Assembly (NCBI RefSeq): GCF_000331305.1
Contig: NZ_KB217478.1
Location: 6,720,217 to 6,784,216, forward strand
From: Calothrix sp. PCC 7103
GTDB taxonomy: Bacteria > Cyanobacteriota > Cyanobacteriia > Cyanobacteriales > Nostocaceae
DNA length: 64,000 bases
Reading direction: 5' to 3'
The position numbers were made by a program, and so were the translations under genes. The notes beneath the pieces were generated by a model that had not been told where the DNA came from, ran no database searches, and saw nothing but the letters and a program-made list of their open reading frames with translations. Shown in pieces: positions 42,830 through 53,540 of the stretch (position 1 is its first letter; every line of letters begins with the position of its first letter).

Positions 42830-44194
42830 ATGCTTAAATTCTCCTTAATTTTATCGCTTGTTTCGCTGCTAACCGTTTCGCAAGTGCAAGCAGCCGAACT
42901 TGTTGGACGGGCAATTTTAGCGGCTGATACATTTGCTCCTGGCTCTACTAGTGGGCAGTTTAAAAAGACTCAACGTACTACCCCTTTTTTATTTGCTCAA
43001 CCAGTACAAGGATTTTCGTGTGTTGAGGCTGGACCTAAAGAGGGTACATTTTACGTGATTTCAGATAATGGGTTTGGCGCCAAAAGTAATTCTTTGGATT
43101 ATGTGCTGCGGATATACGCGGTTGAACCAGATTTTTCTACGGGCAAAGTATATCCTGTTGATTTTCAAACGGGAGAGCGACTTGTGTGGTTTAGTCGTCA
43201 AAGCTTTATTGAACTCAACGACCGTAACAAAAAAGCGAATTTTTCTATTGTCGCAGAGCAAGTAAATTATCCTCTAAGTAATATTGCTGTGTCGCAGATA
43301 ATCAAAACCAATCGCTTACTCACAGGTGGTGACTTTGACCCAGAATCTTTTCGGCGCCTAGATGATGGTAGTTTTTGGGTGGGAGATGAGTTTGGCCCAT
43401 TTTTACTACATTTTGACAAAACAGGTGAACTACTGGCGCCTCCCATACCACTACCAAATTTTTCAGACAAAGGCACCGAAGAATTTGTGAAATCTCCTGA
43501 TAACCCAGAATTTGCTTCGTTTCCAGAACCGAAGCGTACAAGTGAAGCGAACTTGGGTGGTTCTAGCGGTTTTGAAGGTTTAGCGATTAATACTAGTTTT
43601 ACAAAGCTATACGCAATGTTAGAAGGTGTACTAAAAAAAGATGTGCCTACTCGTTTGTTGATTAATGAGTTTGATATAGCCAATCAAAAATATACAGGCA
43701 GGGTTTTTGCATACAAGTTAGAAAATGCAAGTCATGCCATTGGCGAATTAACTGCGGTTAACGATAACGAATATATTGTGATTGAACGGGATAAGAATCA
43801 AGGCGACCCCAATAATCCGGCTTTTAAAACACCTGCCTCGTTCAAGCGTCTTTACAAAATTAATCTTGACAAAGTAAATAAAGCAGGTTTTGTAGAAAAA
43901 GAATTATTAGTAGATTTGCTGAATATTTCTGACCCCAAGGGTATTGGTACAAATGCTACTAAAAACGGTGTGTTCGCATTTCCCTTTGTAACGATTGAGA
44001 GTGTGCTGCCACTTGATGCTAGAACGCTGCTGGTAATTAACGATAATAACTATGCCGATAGCATTGGGCGAATACCGAAACAAGCTGATAACACCGAATT
44101 CATTAAAATCAGGCTAGACAAACCTTTGAACTTAACTGTTACTAGTGGCACCACTGCCTCTATGAGACAAAATGCCTACTCCGATTCTAAATAA
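42830..44194 (+). CDS. Exported esterase-like phytase-family protein
   Basis: The 454-residue protein has a signal peptide (about 1-21, ending VQA-AE) and a beta-propeller-like domain with GFSCVEAGPKEGTFYVISDN, FWVGDEFGPFLLHFDKTG and GFEGLAINTSFTKLYAMLEG, matching the 'esterase-like activity of phytase' family (PF13449). It is likely periplasmic. Members may hydrolyse phosphoesters, but the substrate is not known here. It has no operon partner. Confidence 0.85.
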   Translation: MLKFSLILSLVSLLTVSQVQAAELVGRAILAADTFAPGSTSGQFKKTQRTTPFLFAQPVQGFSCVEAGPKEGTFYVISDNGFGAKSNSLDYVLRIYAVEPDFSTGKVYPVDFQTGERLVWFSRQSFIELNDRNKKANFSIVAEQVNYPLSNIAVSQIIKTNRLLTGGDFDPESFRRLDDGSFWVGDEFGPFLLHFDKTGELLAPPIPLPNFSDKGTEEFVKSPDNPEFASFPEPKRTSEANLGGSSGFEGLAINTSFTKLYAMLEGVLKKDVPTRLLINEFDIANQKYTGRVFAYKLENASHAIGELTAVNDNEYIVIERDKNQGDPNNPAFKTPASFKRLYKINLDKVNKAGFVEKELLVDLLNISDPKGIGTNATKNGVFAFPFVTIESVLPLDARTLLVINDNNYADSIGRIPKQADNTEFIKIRLDKPLNLTVTSGTTASMRQNAYSDSK

Positions 44195-44442
44195 TTTTTT
44201 GGTTTAAATTAAGCTTCTTATTGCTCGTATTCTTATAAACTATAACAATAGTTTCTTAATTTTTTACTGTCTAATCGTCAAAAAACCTGATTGTGACTGT
44301 GTTATACATAATTTGTAACCAGATTTATGTAAACGAAAGTCAATGGTTGATATATATTAAAAAAACCATGCGCGGTATAGGGTGCCGCTGTTTATTGTTT
44401 TGATTAAAATTGCTAAGGTAAGCCGATCGGTCGAAGAAAACT

Positions 44443-46746
44443 ATGGAACAAGATGCGGCAACGCTCCACTGCCCAAACGAACTTTGTCAGGCAGCCAATC
44501 CGCTTAAGCACAATTATTGCCAACAGTGTTCAACGCCTCTGCCGAAGCGTTATCTTTGGGCAGTCACAGAAGGAAAAAGTTTGGGAGTCTTGGGCAACCA
44601 CATCGCCGATCGCTATTTAATTATTAGCCAGTTTGTTGTTCTAGATACTAGACCCGGACTAGTCCCACAGGTACCAGACCAAGAATCGCTACAAAAGTTA
44701 AGACCCTATCTCCGTTTATTTCCTTACCGCTTACACGTTCCTCAAGTGTATGGAATTATTCCTAAAAGCGATTCGGAGATGCCTTCAAAGATTTTGCTCT
44801 TAGAGAAACCACCGCTTCATATAAACACAGAACTCGAAGTGCATTTGCATCAATCCTTGGACTCAGTATGGGGTGAAGCAACCTCAATGCGGCAGTTGAA
44901 CTGGTTGTGGCAAATCGCACATATTTGGCAACCGTTGGCAAGTGAGGGGGTCGCGACTAGCTTGTTAGACCCTTTATTATTGCGACCCGAAGGCGGTTTA
45001 GTAAAAGTATTAGAATTACGCTCTGACCCTGAAGTTGCTCCTTCTATCTCGCAATTAGGTGATTTTTGGCGCGTGAGTTTATTGCCAAACACAAAAAGTG
45101 CCATCAAAGAATTTTTTACCCAAGTTTGTGATGCTTTAATATCGGGTGAAATTCATTCTGGTGAGCAGTTAGTTGCTGTTTTAGACCAAGGACTAATCTC
45201 ACTTGGCGCCGCAAGTGGGGATATGTCTCAGTATTCAGTAAAAATAGTTACAAACACTGATACAGGGCCAAGCCGTCAGAGAAATGAAGATGCATGTTAT
45301 CCAGCGGCAGGCAACATAATAAGCAAGCCACCATCACCTACAGCTTTAGCAATTGTTTGTGATGGTATTGGTGGACATGAGGGTGGTAATGTTGCCTCAA
45401 ATATTGCCATAGATGTAATTCAACAGCAAGTTAGTCAGTTAGCATCAGTTCCTCGTGACCGTATCGACCCGACAGTGTTATTAGCTGACTTAGAAAGGGC
45501 GGCGGCAGCAGCAAACGATAAAATAGCTGTGCGAAATGATAGCGAGGGTAGACAAGGGCGCCAGCGGATGGGCACGACGTTGGTAATGGCATTACCTATT
45601 GCCCACGAAATGTATATCACTCATGTAGGTGATAGCCGTGCGTACTTAATTACACGCAAAGGATGCTACCAAGTCACCCTAGATGATGATGTGGCATCAC
45701 GAGAAGTACGGCTCGGATATGCAGTTTACCGCGATGCCGTTATGCAAGGCGCCAGTGGTTCTTTAGTGCAAGCTTTGGGAATGGGTAGCAGTAACTCGCT
45801 GCATCCAACGGCTCAAAGGTTTGTGCTAGATGAAGATTGTGTATTTTTGTTATGTTCGGACGGTTTGAGCGACTTTGATAGAGTTGAACAATATTGGGAG
45901 ACAGAAATATTACCGATTTTGACCGACGGTGTAGACATTACAGAAGCAGTTAACAATTTAATCGAAATAGCTAATAAGCAAAATGGACACGATAACGTCA
46001 CAATTGCCCTGGTTCAGTATCAAATAAAATACACAGAACCAGAAAAAATACAGATTCAGAATATTGCGGATTTATCCACGAATTATAAGTCAGGCAGCTA
46101 TTATAACACCAGTGCGCCAACTAATTTGGTTTCAGGACACAGAACACAAGTAATCCCTGATACAGCCCAGGCAAAGAAACCGATACCTTTGCATTTGATA
46201 GCACTGTTGTCTGTGGTGACAGTGGGAGGTTTAATTGGGCTATTAATACAACAAATACTTTCTCGTCAAATTCAGCCAATTGGGACGACGACATCAACAT
46301 CACCACCAGTTGCAACATCTCCAACTTCAGTAGAAAGAGTCGCACCTCCCAAGGGTTCGTTAATTAGCGTCATATCCCCAATTGAATTTAGTCGCAATAG
46401 CTCTTATCAAGTAGCTGGTAGTATTCCACAGAATACAACTTTAGTGGTTATAGACTCAAAACCAACGACTGGCGCCGACAAAAGCGACTTACTGCATTTG
46501 CAGGTTTGTCAAGTTCCCAAACAAGAGGTAGAAGCACCCCCAGTTGCAGAAAAAAAAGTGCCAATTATACAACGTGAGGAAATTTGGGTTCAAAGAGAAA
46601 AACTTGAGCCAAAAAAGAACGTCTCAATATCTCAACCAGAGAAAAACGTTAATTCTCCATGTGATGGAATACTCAAAGAATCTTCGAGCGGCAATATAGA
46701 AAAATCTCCATCAAAGAGAGAACGTGTTCGTCCACGCAATTTATAG
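44443..46746 (+). CDS. PP2C-type Ser/Thr phosphatase with zinc ribbon and C-terminal membrane anchor
   Basis: The 767-residue protein has an N-terminal zinc ribbon (C-x4-C-x9-C-x2-C, about 10-29), a region of unknown fold (30-260), a PP2C domain (about 268-525) with GPSRQRNEDA, IVCDGIGGHEGGNVAS, THVGDSRAYLI, LLCSDGLSDFD and GHDNVTIALVQ (metal-binding Asp residues intact), and one membrane segment near 583-603 followed by a Pro/Ser/Thr-rich tail. It should remove phosphates from Ser/Thr. The CHAT-FHA gene follows by about 190 bp on the same strand. Confidence 0.88.
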   Translation: MEQDAATLHCPNELCQAANPLKHNYCQQCSTPLPKRYLWAVTEGKSLGVLGNHIADRYLIISQFVVLDTRPGLVPQVPDQESLQKLRPYLRLFPYRLHVPQVYGIIPKSDSEMPSKILLLEKPPLHINTELEVHLHQSLDSVWGEATSMRQLNWLWQIAHIWQPLASEGVATSLLDPLLLRPEGGLVKVLELRSDPEVAPSISQLGDFWRVSLLPNTKSAIKEFFTQVCDALISGEIHSGEQLVAVLDQGLISLGAASGDMSQYSVKIVTNTDTGPSRQRNEDACYPAAGNIISKPPSPTALAIVCDGIGGHEGGNVASNIAIDVIQQQVSQLASVPRDRIDPTVLLADLERAAAAANDKIAVRNDSEGRQGRQRMGTTLVMALPIAHEMYITHVGDSRAYLITRKGCYQVTLDDDVASREVRLGYAVYRDAVMQGASGSLVQALGMGSSNSLHPTAQRFVLDEDCVFLLCSDGLSDFDRVEQYWETEILPILTDGVDITEAVNNLIEIANKQNGHDNVTIALVQYQIKYTEPEKIQIQNIADLSTNYKSGSYYNTSAPTNLVSGHRTQVIPDTAQAKKPIPLHLIALLSVVTVGGLIGLLIQQILSRQIQPIGTTTSTSPPVATSPTSVERVAPPKGSLISVISPIEFSRNSSYQVAGSIPQNTTLVVIDSKPTTGADKSDLLHLQVCQVPKQEVEAPPVAEKKVPIIQREEIWVQREKLEPKKNVSISQPEKNVNSPCDGILKESSSGNIEKSPSKRERVRPRNL

Positions 46747-46938
46747 CCGAAAAAGGTCATTAAAGTGTACACCTTACAACTGCACGGTTAGCTTTATTAC
46801 TGCCACTCTGTCATATAAACTAGTAGGAAACCTAAAATATTTTTATGGCTAATTCGGTTAAAACTATAAAGAGATAGCAAGGTATGCTTTGCTGTTTATT
46901 ACTCAAATTGAATCTTACAGGTATACTAGCCTTAAAGA

Positions 46939-48534
46939 ATGCCCCTTGAAACCATGCCATCCTTAAACCTGGCGATAGCCCGTCTAGTTCATGCTGGCAC
47001 CAACAATTTCGCTATTTGGGTGGTGCGCGCTCCTTACTCTAGTGGGCACGTTTTTCACGATTGCGTTTGGACACCCAACCTGACACAAGTATGGCAGGAA
47101 TGGCAACAATTGTTTGCAGGTCATAGCAACCTTGATGTATCTCCCAACGCCAGCGAATCTGATAAAATTCAATCGAATTACTCCTTACCAATCGAATTAC
47201 CCCAACCCGCCACAGGGCAACCAACTAATTACGCTGGGCGCCTAATGCAGTACTTTGGTAACTGTTTATGGCAATGGGTGTTCGATGGACCAATTTTAAA
47301 TAGCTTAGAACACAGTCGAGGAATCGCAGCAGGACAAGAAAAAAGTCTCCGTCTACGTCTAGAAATACGCGACCCTTATTTGGTATCGGTACCTTGGGAA
47401 ATTATGCAGCGTCCCGGTCAAGCTGCAATTTCTCTGAGTCAAAACGTCATATTTAGCCGTACCACCAGCGACGTTGACAAATTACCATCTTTACGTAGCG
47501 ATGCTGGGTTGAATGTGTTGCTTGTGCTTGGCGATGACGAAAATCTCCAACTCGAAGCTGAAGCTGAACTTTTAAAGCGAACCTTAACACAAGGTACTAC
47601 CAGTGGTAGCAACTCACGCGGTTACGCTCCATGTATCGTTACTAAACTAATTCGCCCTACCCCTGAAGAATTAATCGCGGCATTAGAAACGCGGGCATAT
47701 AATGTCATTTTTTATGCTGGTCATGGCTTGCGTGGACCCGATGGCGGCATATTAAATCTACACCCCAAAGCTACACTCAACGGCATTGAATTGGCTCAGG
47801 TATTAACGCGCACAGGTGTAAAATTAGCTGTTTTTAATTCGTGTTGGGGCGCCCAACCTTTGGCAGTTAATCATCAACCAATACCTTACAGTAGCTTGGC
47901 AGAAGTATTAATACGACATGGCGTACCAGCAGTACTGGGAATGCGCGACGTCATTGCCGACCGTGAAAGTATTAGCTTTATTCAAGCTTTCTCAGAAGCA
48001 CTGCGTTCACGTCGAGCAATAGATGAAGCGGTAGCCGATGCTAGGCAAAAACTACTATCTTTATATAAATTCAACCAACCTGGTTGGACACTACCCGTTC
48101 TTTATTTACATCCAGAGTTCGACGGGCAATTAATTCGCAGCTTAGACGAGAGCATTACCGAATTACCGACTTCTCTACCAGAATTTAGAAAAACATTCCC
48201 TGCTGCTTCACTGCGACTACTTACAGATGGAACAAAACAACTACTTCCAACTCCCATCACCCGTATTGGCCGCACCACAGACAACAACATCATCATTCCA
48301 GATTTATCAGTTTCTAGACAACATGCTCAAATTATTTGTCGAGATAGTTTTATTGACACAAAATTAGAGCAAAGCTACTACTTACGTGATGATTCAACAG
48401 CAGGCACTTTAATATATCAGTCTGGAGCATGGCAACGAATTCATCATGAAGAAGTACCACTAAGGTCAGGAACGCAATTAAAATTTGGCAGTAGCCGTGG
48501 TGACATTTGGGAGTTTATGATTGAAAACTCATAG
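46939..48534 (+). CDS. CHAT-domain protease-like protein with C-terminal FHA domain
   Basis: The 531-residue CHAT domain has the catalytic pair His in IFYAGHGLRGPDGG (about 262) and Cys in VFNSCWGAQPL (about 302), so it looks like an active caspase-fold protease; GVPAVLGMRDVIADRES follows. Residues about 425-525 are an FHA phosphopeptide-binding domain (RIGRTTDNNIIIPDLSVSRQ, HAQI). CHAT proteases act in bacterial defence and cell-death systems; here phosphorylation probably controls target choice. The ATG at 46954 is an alternative start. Confidence 0.88.
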   Translation: MPLETMPSLNLAIARLVHAGTNNFAIWVVRAPYSSGHVFHDCVWTPNLTQVWQEWQQLFAGHSNLDVSPNASESDKIQSNYSLPIELPQPATGQPTNYAGRLMQYFGNCLWQWVFDGPILNSLEHSRGIAAGQEKSLRLRLEIRDPYLVSVPWEIMQRPGQAAISLSQNVIFSRTTSDVDKLPSLRSDAGLNVLLVLGDDENLQLEAEAELLKRTLTQGTTSGSNSRGYAPCIVTKLIRPTPEELIAALETRAYNVIFYAGHGLRGPDGGILNLHPKATLNGIELAQVLTRTGVKLAVFNSCWGAQPLAVNHQPIPYSSLAEVLIRHGVPAVLGMRDVIADRESISFIQAFSEALRSRRAIDEAVADARQKLLSLYKFNQPGWTLPVLYLHPEFDGQLIRSLDESITELPTSLPEFRKTFPAASLRLLTDGTKQLLPTPITRIGRTTDNNIIIPDLSVSRQHAQIICRDSFIDTKLEQSYYLRDDSTAGTLIYQSGAWQRIHHEEVPLRSGTQLKFGSSRGDIWEFMIENS

Positions 48535-48751
48535 ACAGTTTGTCAAAAATCCATGAAATTACTCTTGACATAATTAGATTTTTATTTAAAACATATTATT
48601 TCAACGTATTATTCTGTGAGTATCCTTAAATATTTTGTATCACCTTAAAACAATACGCGATCATTTTATTCGTTTTGCGGAAACGGTCGCACTTATGCTG
48701 TAGCTCATGGTACACAAACAAATTAAACCATCCAATAAGGAAAGCCTAAAA

Positions 48752-49396
48752 ATGACTCACACAAAAAACGAAGCACTTAACAGTTCAGAGTTCCAACCAT
48801 CTGCAATTCACCTAGAGTTGCTCGAAGCATTACTCGAAACCGACGAGGCAACATATCCCTGGAACCCAGCATTACCCGAATCCGAAGATTTCTTTCATCA
48901 ATGTGACGCGCATTTTGGCATTGATGAACTTCTCGAAGTTGATGGGAACGGGCGCCAAGAAGCTTTTTACAGCCATCTTGATACTTTGTGGTCTAACACA
49001 CCAACCTTGCAATCTCAATGTAGCACAAATGTAGTATCCATGTCAAAACTTAAAGAAAGTTTACAATCAGCGATTTCTTCCCGGATTCCTCACGAATGGA
49101 TAGAGAAGATAGCACAGAAAGCAAGTAATTTATTTAATTCGCCAATGTCAATAGCAGATCAATTAGTAGAAATTGCCGCATCTGTAGTGCCCGCTTTAGG
49201 CGCCGATGATTTATCTGTACTAGCGCGTCCATATGCCTATGCAATGCGTAGTGAAACAACTACACTAGAATCAACACTTAAAAAAGTGGGTGGACACGAC
49301 TGGAATAATTTATCAGAAATCGAGCAAGCACGGGTGAGTGTAGCAGTAGCTTACTACGCACTTCAACAACTCAAAAAATTTCAAGCAATAGACTAA
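48752..49396 (+). CDS. Hypothetical acidic protein next to CHAT-FHA
   Basis: The 214-residue protein matches no family I recognise. It is acidic at the N-terminus (LELLEALLETDEATYPWNPA, then FHQCDAHFGIDELLEVDG) and helical at the C-terminus (EIEQARVSVAVAYYALQQLK). AAGGAAAG precedes the ATG at 48752. It follows the CHAT-FHA gene by 217 bp on the same strand and could be a substrate or partner, which is a guess from position only. Confidence 0.65.
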   Translation: MTHTKNEALNSSEFQPSAIHLELLEALLETDEATYPWNPALPESEDFFHQCDAHFGIDELLEVDGNGRQEAFYSHLDTLWSNTPTLQSQCSTNVVSMSKLKESLQSAISSRIPHEWIEKIAQKASNLFNSPMSIADQLVEIAASVVPALGADDLSVLARPYAYAMRSETTTLESTLKKVGGHDWNNLSEIEQARVSVAVAYYALQQLKKFQAID

Positions 49397-49702
49397 GTGC
49401 TTGGTAAACAATATCTGATAAAACGCGATTTAGTATCAGGTGCAGGGTGTCGCTAGATTCGATTTAATCAAATTGACGTGTTTTGATGGGAATATATTTT
49501 AGTAATACTCCAAGAGCATCTTGCACCGATTATGTAATCAAATTATATAATCAAGAATACACAAAGACCATTTCACTATTTTAAATCTAACTCTAGACTC
49601 TTGCGCTGTAACAACCATCTATCAAAAAATAGAATTAAAGTGAAAAGAAAACAGTGAAGTAATGCAATTTAGGTTATAAGTGAGTCATATGAATATTAAA
49701 GT

Positions 49703-49736
49703 AAAAAGCAACCGGGGAAAACCCAGTTGCTTTTTT
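49703..49736 (-). terminator. Rho-independent terminator (bidirectional)
   Basis: AAAAAGCAACCGGG pairs with CCCAGTTGCTTTTTT around a short loop. It overlaps the stop codon of the minus-strand FHA-PrsW gene, and T-runs exist on both strands, so it can also stop transcription from the plus-strand gene at 48752. Confidence 0.85.
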
Positions 49737-51111
49737 ATTTTCGTTCTAAAAAACGTGTAGCAAAATTTTGTGAACGGTTTGGAGAAAGAGCGCGTGCTTT
49801 AAGAATAGCAGCCATCAAAAATGCGTATGAAATGACACCAACAACAACTAGTAACACAGCATTAATAGCTCCAGAAGCATTCCACAAAGCATGAAGCGCG
49901 GCTGCAGTTAAGTAACCCACGATTAAAATTCGCACACCCCTACTTGGTTTAAGAACAGCTAAACCAATAAAATATCCTAAATAACCGCTATAAGCCATAT
50001 GACCTGCGACTAATCCTAATATTCGGGGAATTAAAAGCTGTAACCCTACCAACTGTCCAGCATCGGCGCCCGATTGTTGTGCAACACTTAATGTAATTTG
50101 TGGTACATATTGACCAAGTGTTTCCAACAGAGTAAAACCAACTGCCGAAGCAGTGCCAAGTAGAATACCATCAAGAGGTTCAGAGACACCAAGCCGTTCA
50201 CGCCAAGGAGAAGGAAGCGTTCTTGATATTAAAAATATACCCAAAACAGGCAATGCTTTGAGCAATTCTTCCATTAACCCGGCACCGAAAAACATCCGCA
50301 CAAGTAATTCAGTTAAGGTAATTTCCTGATTTTCTCTAGGTAAATTACCTGGTAGAACAACACGGAATATATAAATAAATAAATCTAAAATAGGGCTTTT
50401 TAAAATTATCGCTGTCCCCAAAGCCGAAGCAAGTAATATCCACCAAGGTTTGTGCTTGCCACACAAACGATAAATAAAATAATATGCAGCAGAAGCAATA
50501 TAAGTACCAACAATAACTTGATTAGCTTGCGGCGAACCAACCGTAGCAAACATTAATACTACAAATACAACAGTTAAGATACCAGGGATTAAAAAAGCTT
50601 TGCTAGTTAAATCCTTTCCGGTTGAGATAATTGGGAACAACTGTGTAAAGCTTACAGAATCTATTTGTGTAGGCGCCTCATATTTGCTTGCGGGGGTGAG
50701 TGAAGTAGCGACAGCGGAATTAATAGCAGTTTGTTGAGGAGCATTATTTTCATATTCAAACTGAAATATGGGTCCATCCTGTGCTAAAGAAATGCGGTCA
50801 CCAGAATGTAACTCTTGACAACCCTCAAGACGCTGCCCATTCAGGTAAGTACCATTAGCACTACTAAGGTCACAAATCACCCAACTGTATCGACCATCAG
50901 GGGAAGGAGAAATGGAACGAACAACCGCATGGCGCCGTGATACCATCCGAAACTTAATGGCATCCAGAGCAATTTGACAACCAGGGTCGCGTCCAATTAC
51001 CACCTCTCGATTTTTGAGTAGGGCATAATTCGACTCAGACCCACTAGGTACTCCGTTACCAGACACTAGCCGTAGAAAAGCATTCGTCAACGGCACGTTT
51101 TTGCCTGTCAT
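49735..51111 (-). CDS. FHA-domain, PrsW-family intramembrane metalloprotease
   Basis: The 458-residue protein has an N-terminal FHA domain (about 30-118: REVVIGRDPGCQIALD, SRRHAVVRS, SSANGTYLNGQRL), then seven or more membrane segments from about 170, with the PrsW motifs MEELLKALP (about 279), FTLLETLG, GHMAYSGYLGYFIG and HALWN. PrsW cleaves anti-sigma factors in Bacillus. The FHA fusion suggests recruitment by phosphothreonine. It is convergent with the PP2C/CHAT-FHA genes and shares a terminator with them. Confidence 0.88.
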   Translation of the reverse strand: MTGKNVPLTNAFLRLVSGNGVPSGSESNYALLKNREVVIGRDPGCQIALDAIKFRMVSRRHAVVRSISPSPDGRYSWVICDLSSANGTYLNGQRLEGCQELHSGDRISLAQDGPIFQFEYENNAPQQTAINSAVATSLTPASKYEAPTQIDSVSFTQLFPIISTGKDLTSKAFLIPGILTVVFVVLMFATVGSPQANQVIVGTYIASAAYYFIYRLCGKHKPWWILLASALGTAIILKSPILDLFIYIFRVVLPGNLPRENQEITLTELLVRMFFGAGLMEELLKALPVLGIFLISRTLPSPWRERLGVSEPLDGILLGTASAVGFTLLETLGQYVPQITLSVAQQSGADAGQLVGLQLLIPRILGLVAGHMAYSGYLGYFIGLAVLKPSRGVRILIVGYLTAAALHALWNASGAINAVLLVVVGVISYAFLMAAILKARALSPNRSQNFATRFLERK

Positions 51112-51306
51112 TCATTTACAAGGTGGTTATTAACGATTTTACTCATTGATAAATACAATATAGCTTCACTCTATATAAGCAGAATTAAAAATTAAAAATT
51201 AAAAATAAAAACACTTTAAGTAAACCATACTGAGTATTACCAAAGCGTGCCTACATAAAAATTTACCAAAGTAAATATATTAATTCTGTATTTTTCAAAT
51301 CTTTTT

Positions 51307-51343
51307 CTTGTGGAGCAGGCATCCCTGCCTGCCCGCCCCTCCC
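51307..51343. repeat. Dispersed palindrome, family A
   Basis: TCTTGTGGAGCAGGCATCCC and TGCCTGCCCGCCCCTCC. It lies just after the DJ-1/PfpI stop codon (minus strand). Confidence 0.65.
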
Positions 51344-51351
51344 CTACACAT

Positions 51352-51963
51352 CTAAACTTCTGCCAGTTCTAAATCTTGCTCAACATGCTCAACCCTAGTA
51401 CCAAGCAACTTAAGAAACTCAGCTAACCAACGTGGATGAGCAGGCCAAGCAGGCGCCGTTACCAAGTTACCATCAACAATAGCCTCATCAACAGCAATTT
51501 CTACGTATTTCCCACCCGCCCCATTCACATCTGGGCTACAAGCCGGATACGCAGTACAAGTTTTGCCTTTTAGTACATCTGCTGCCGCAAGTAACTGTAA
51601 ACCGTGGCAAATAGCAGCAATAGGTTTATTTGCGTAGGCAAAGTGACGGGTAAGTTCTATCACTTTTTGATTTAAACGAATATATTCAGGCGCCCGTCCA
51701 CCAGGAATAACCAAAGCATCATAACTCGCAGCTTGGATTTTATCAAACGTAGCATTGAGGGTAAAATTATGACCAGGTTTCTCGCTGTACGTTTGGTCTC
51801 CCTCAAAATCATGCACAGCAGTACGTATTTTCTCACCAGCCTTTTTATTCGGGCAAACAGCGTGTACAGTGTGCCCAACCATCTGTAAAGCTTGGAAAGG
51901 AACCATCACCTCATAATCTTCAACAAAATCGCCCACAAGCATTAAAATATTCTTGTTAGCCAT
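51352..51963 (-). CDS. DJ-1/PfpI-family protein
   Basis: The 203-residue protein has the nucleophile elbow [11 protein letters not shown] (Cys near 117), [19 protein letters not shown] at the N-terminus and [17 protein letters not shown] (about 82-98), so it is a DJ-1/PfpI-superfamily enzyme. Members include glyoxalase/deglycase-like enzymes and proteases such as PfpI; the activity here is undetermined. It is monocistronic on the minus strand. Confidence 0.88.
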   Translation of the reverse strand: MANKNILMLVGDFVEDYEVMVPFQALQMVGHTVHAVCPNKKAGEKIRTAVHDFEGDQTYSEKPGHNFTLNATFDKIQAASYDALVIPGGRAPEYIRLNQKVIELTRHFAYANKPIAAICHGLQLLAAADVLKGKTCTAYPACSPDVNGAGGKYVEIAVDEAIVDGNLVTAPAWPAHPRWLAEFLKLLGTRVEHVEQDLELAEV

Positions 51964-52332
51964 AACTTTTCAGTACCTCTTTATTTCAATTGAGATATTG
52001 GAAATTTTTTTGTGTTTATTTACTCCATTAAAGTATAATATAAGCGTAATTTTACTGAACCTAAATAAAAATAAATATTTATAAAATCCCCCCTAGCCCC
52101 CCTTAATAAGTTGGGAAAAGAGGGTTTCAAGCTCCTTGTTAAGGTGGTTAAATTCTATTCATTATAGTATTAGAAGTAAACAATAATTTCAATTGATGTA
52201 ACAAGAGAAGAAGTTGTGAAATATTAATTAATTTGCTCCTGATAAGCTACATATAAAAGTAATTTAAAATTCCTATTTATCTGTATCACAGTTACCTCTT
52301 AGCGAAATATATGACAGAATTGATAAATTAAC
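51964..52332. other. Non-coding gap, AT-rich
   Basis: About 370 bp. Contains CCCCCCTAGCCCCCCTTAAT at 52087-52106 and CCTTGTTAAGGTGG at 52133-52146, a motif pair also seen near 13650. No gene is visible. It marks the left edge of the defence-related region. Confidence 0.45.
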
Positions 52333-53421
52333 TTAATAACTAGACAAGCATTCTTTTTCTTCACATATACCGAAACGTCGCATTATATCCGCGAGTTGTT
52401 CGTTACGGGAACGATTTTCATCAATAAATCGCTCGACTTTAATAGGCGGAATGCCAGGATTAGATACTTCAATGCGATCTCGATACATTTCGAGCATTAC
52501 TGAAGTACCTGTTGCTAAAAAATCCTGATGTATCAAAGCGTTAGCAATAAGCTCTCTTAAAGCCTGTTTTGGAAACATCTTTACTTCTTCGCGTACAACT
52601 TCCTCTATAAAACGATTTTGCGGTGCTAATGAGTGAACAAGGTCTACTAATCTGTCAAAGCCAACGGCATATCCTCGATTGTCTGTCTTTTCATCACGAG
52701 TTTGTAGCTTATTGATACCTTCATATATAATTACACGGGCTGCTTTACGAGCCAATGCAGGAGAAAAGGCATCCAGTTTTTTTGCCAAAAGAATGGCAGC
52801 TAGGTTTGTGATTGTCCAACCCTGTGCTGTTTGTTTGATTAAATGTTGCTTGGACAATCTCTCAAGCACAGCATCGCGGTTAGTCGGATAGGGAATTTTA
52901 AGCAGTTCAAAGTAAGTTTGAGTATCCAACAGGGCAATTACATCTTCAGGGCTGGCATCAGAGCAGGCGCCTTGGCAAAACCAGTCTTGTTGGTCTTCAG
53001 CAAAAATCCTCTTGAGTACATCCGGTGTCATTGGCACCAAATCTTCTCCCGCTCTCATCAGGTAGGCGCCATCAAAGGATAAAGGTTGCCCAACAGGACG
53101 GGTTGGCACTTCAAAAACCAGCACTCGTCCATCAGGATGCTGCAATTCTGTAACGTCTACCCGAAATCTGAGTTTATCGACAATACGAGCTTTGATGTCG
53201 TTTAGGGCGGTTATAGACGGAAAAGCTTGCGAACCTACGACCCGACGCGGGGGCTTATCGGTTACGCCCAAAACCAGATATCCACCATTTTCGTTTGCTA
53301 AAGCCACGCAGTAGCGCAACAATTTGGTTGTATCGTACTGTTGCTTGGCTTCTTTGAATTCTAAGCATTCTGTTTCTGCGGGTGCATTCAGCCATTTTTC
53401 AAGGTCTTCAAGGGTAATCAT
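52333..53421 (-). pseudogene. AlbA_2/Schlafen-type ATP-binding regulator, truncated at the C-terminus
   Basis: 362 residues: an AlbA_2 domain (about 14-125: ETECLEFKEAKQQYDTTKLL, NENGGYLVLGVTDKPPRRVV) and a histidine-kinase-like ATPase region (about 270-350: ALRELIANALIHQDFL, RIEVSNPGIPP). The family continues after FGICEEK with a GSG-type ATP-lid and about 100 more residues. Here the frame ends within seven residues (ECLSSY), so the 3' part has been lost. These genes are often in phage-defence islands. It is divergent from brxA. Confidence 0.75.
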
Positions 53422-53540
53422 GCAGCATCTATCTATTGAGCAGTTAAAAACCTTACCTTATGTACTTAAAAAGCTTCTGAGTTATGTTTAATTAGTTGAT
53501 TTATAAAATATATATTATAGCAGCAGGATTATTAAAACTA

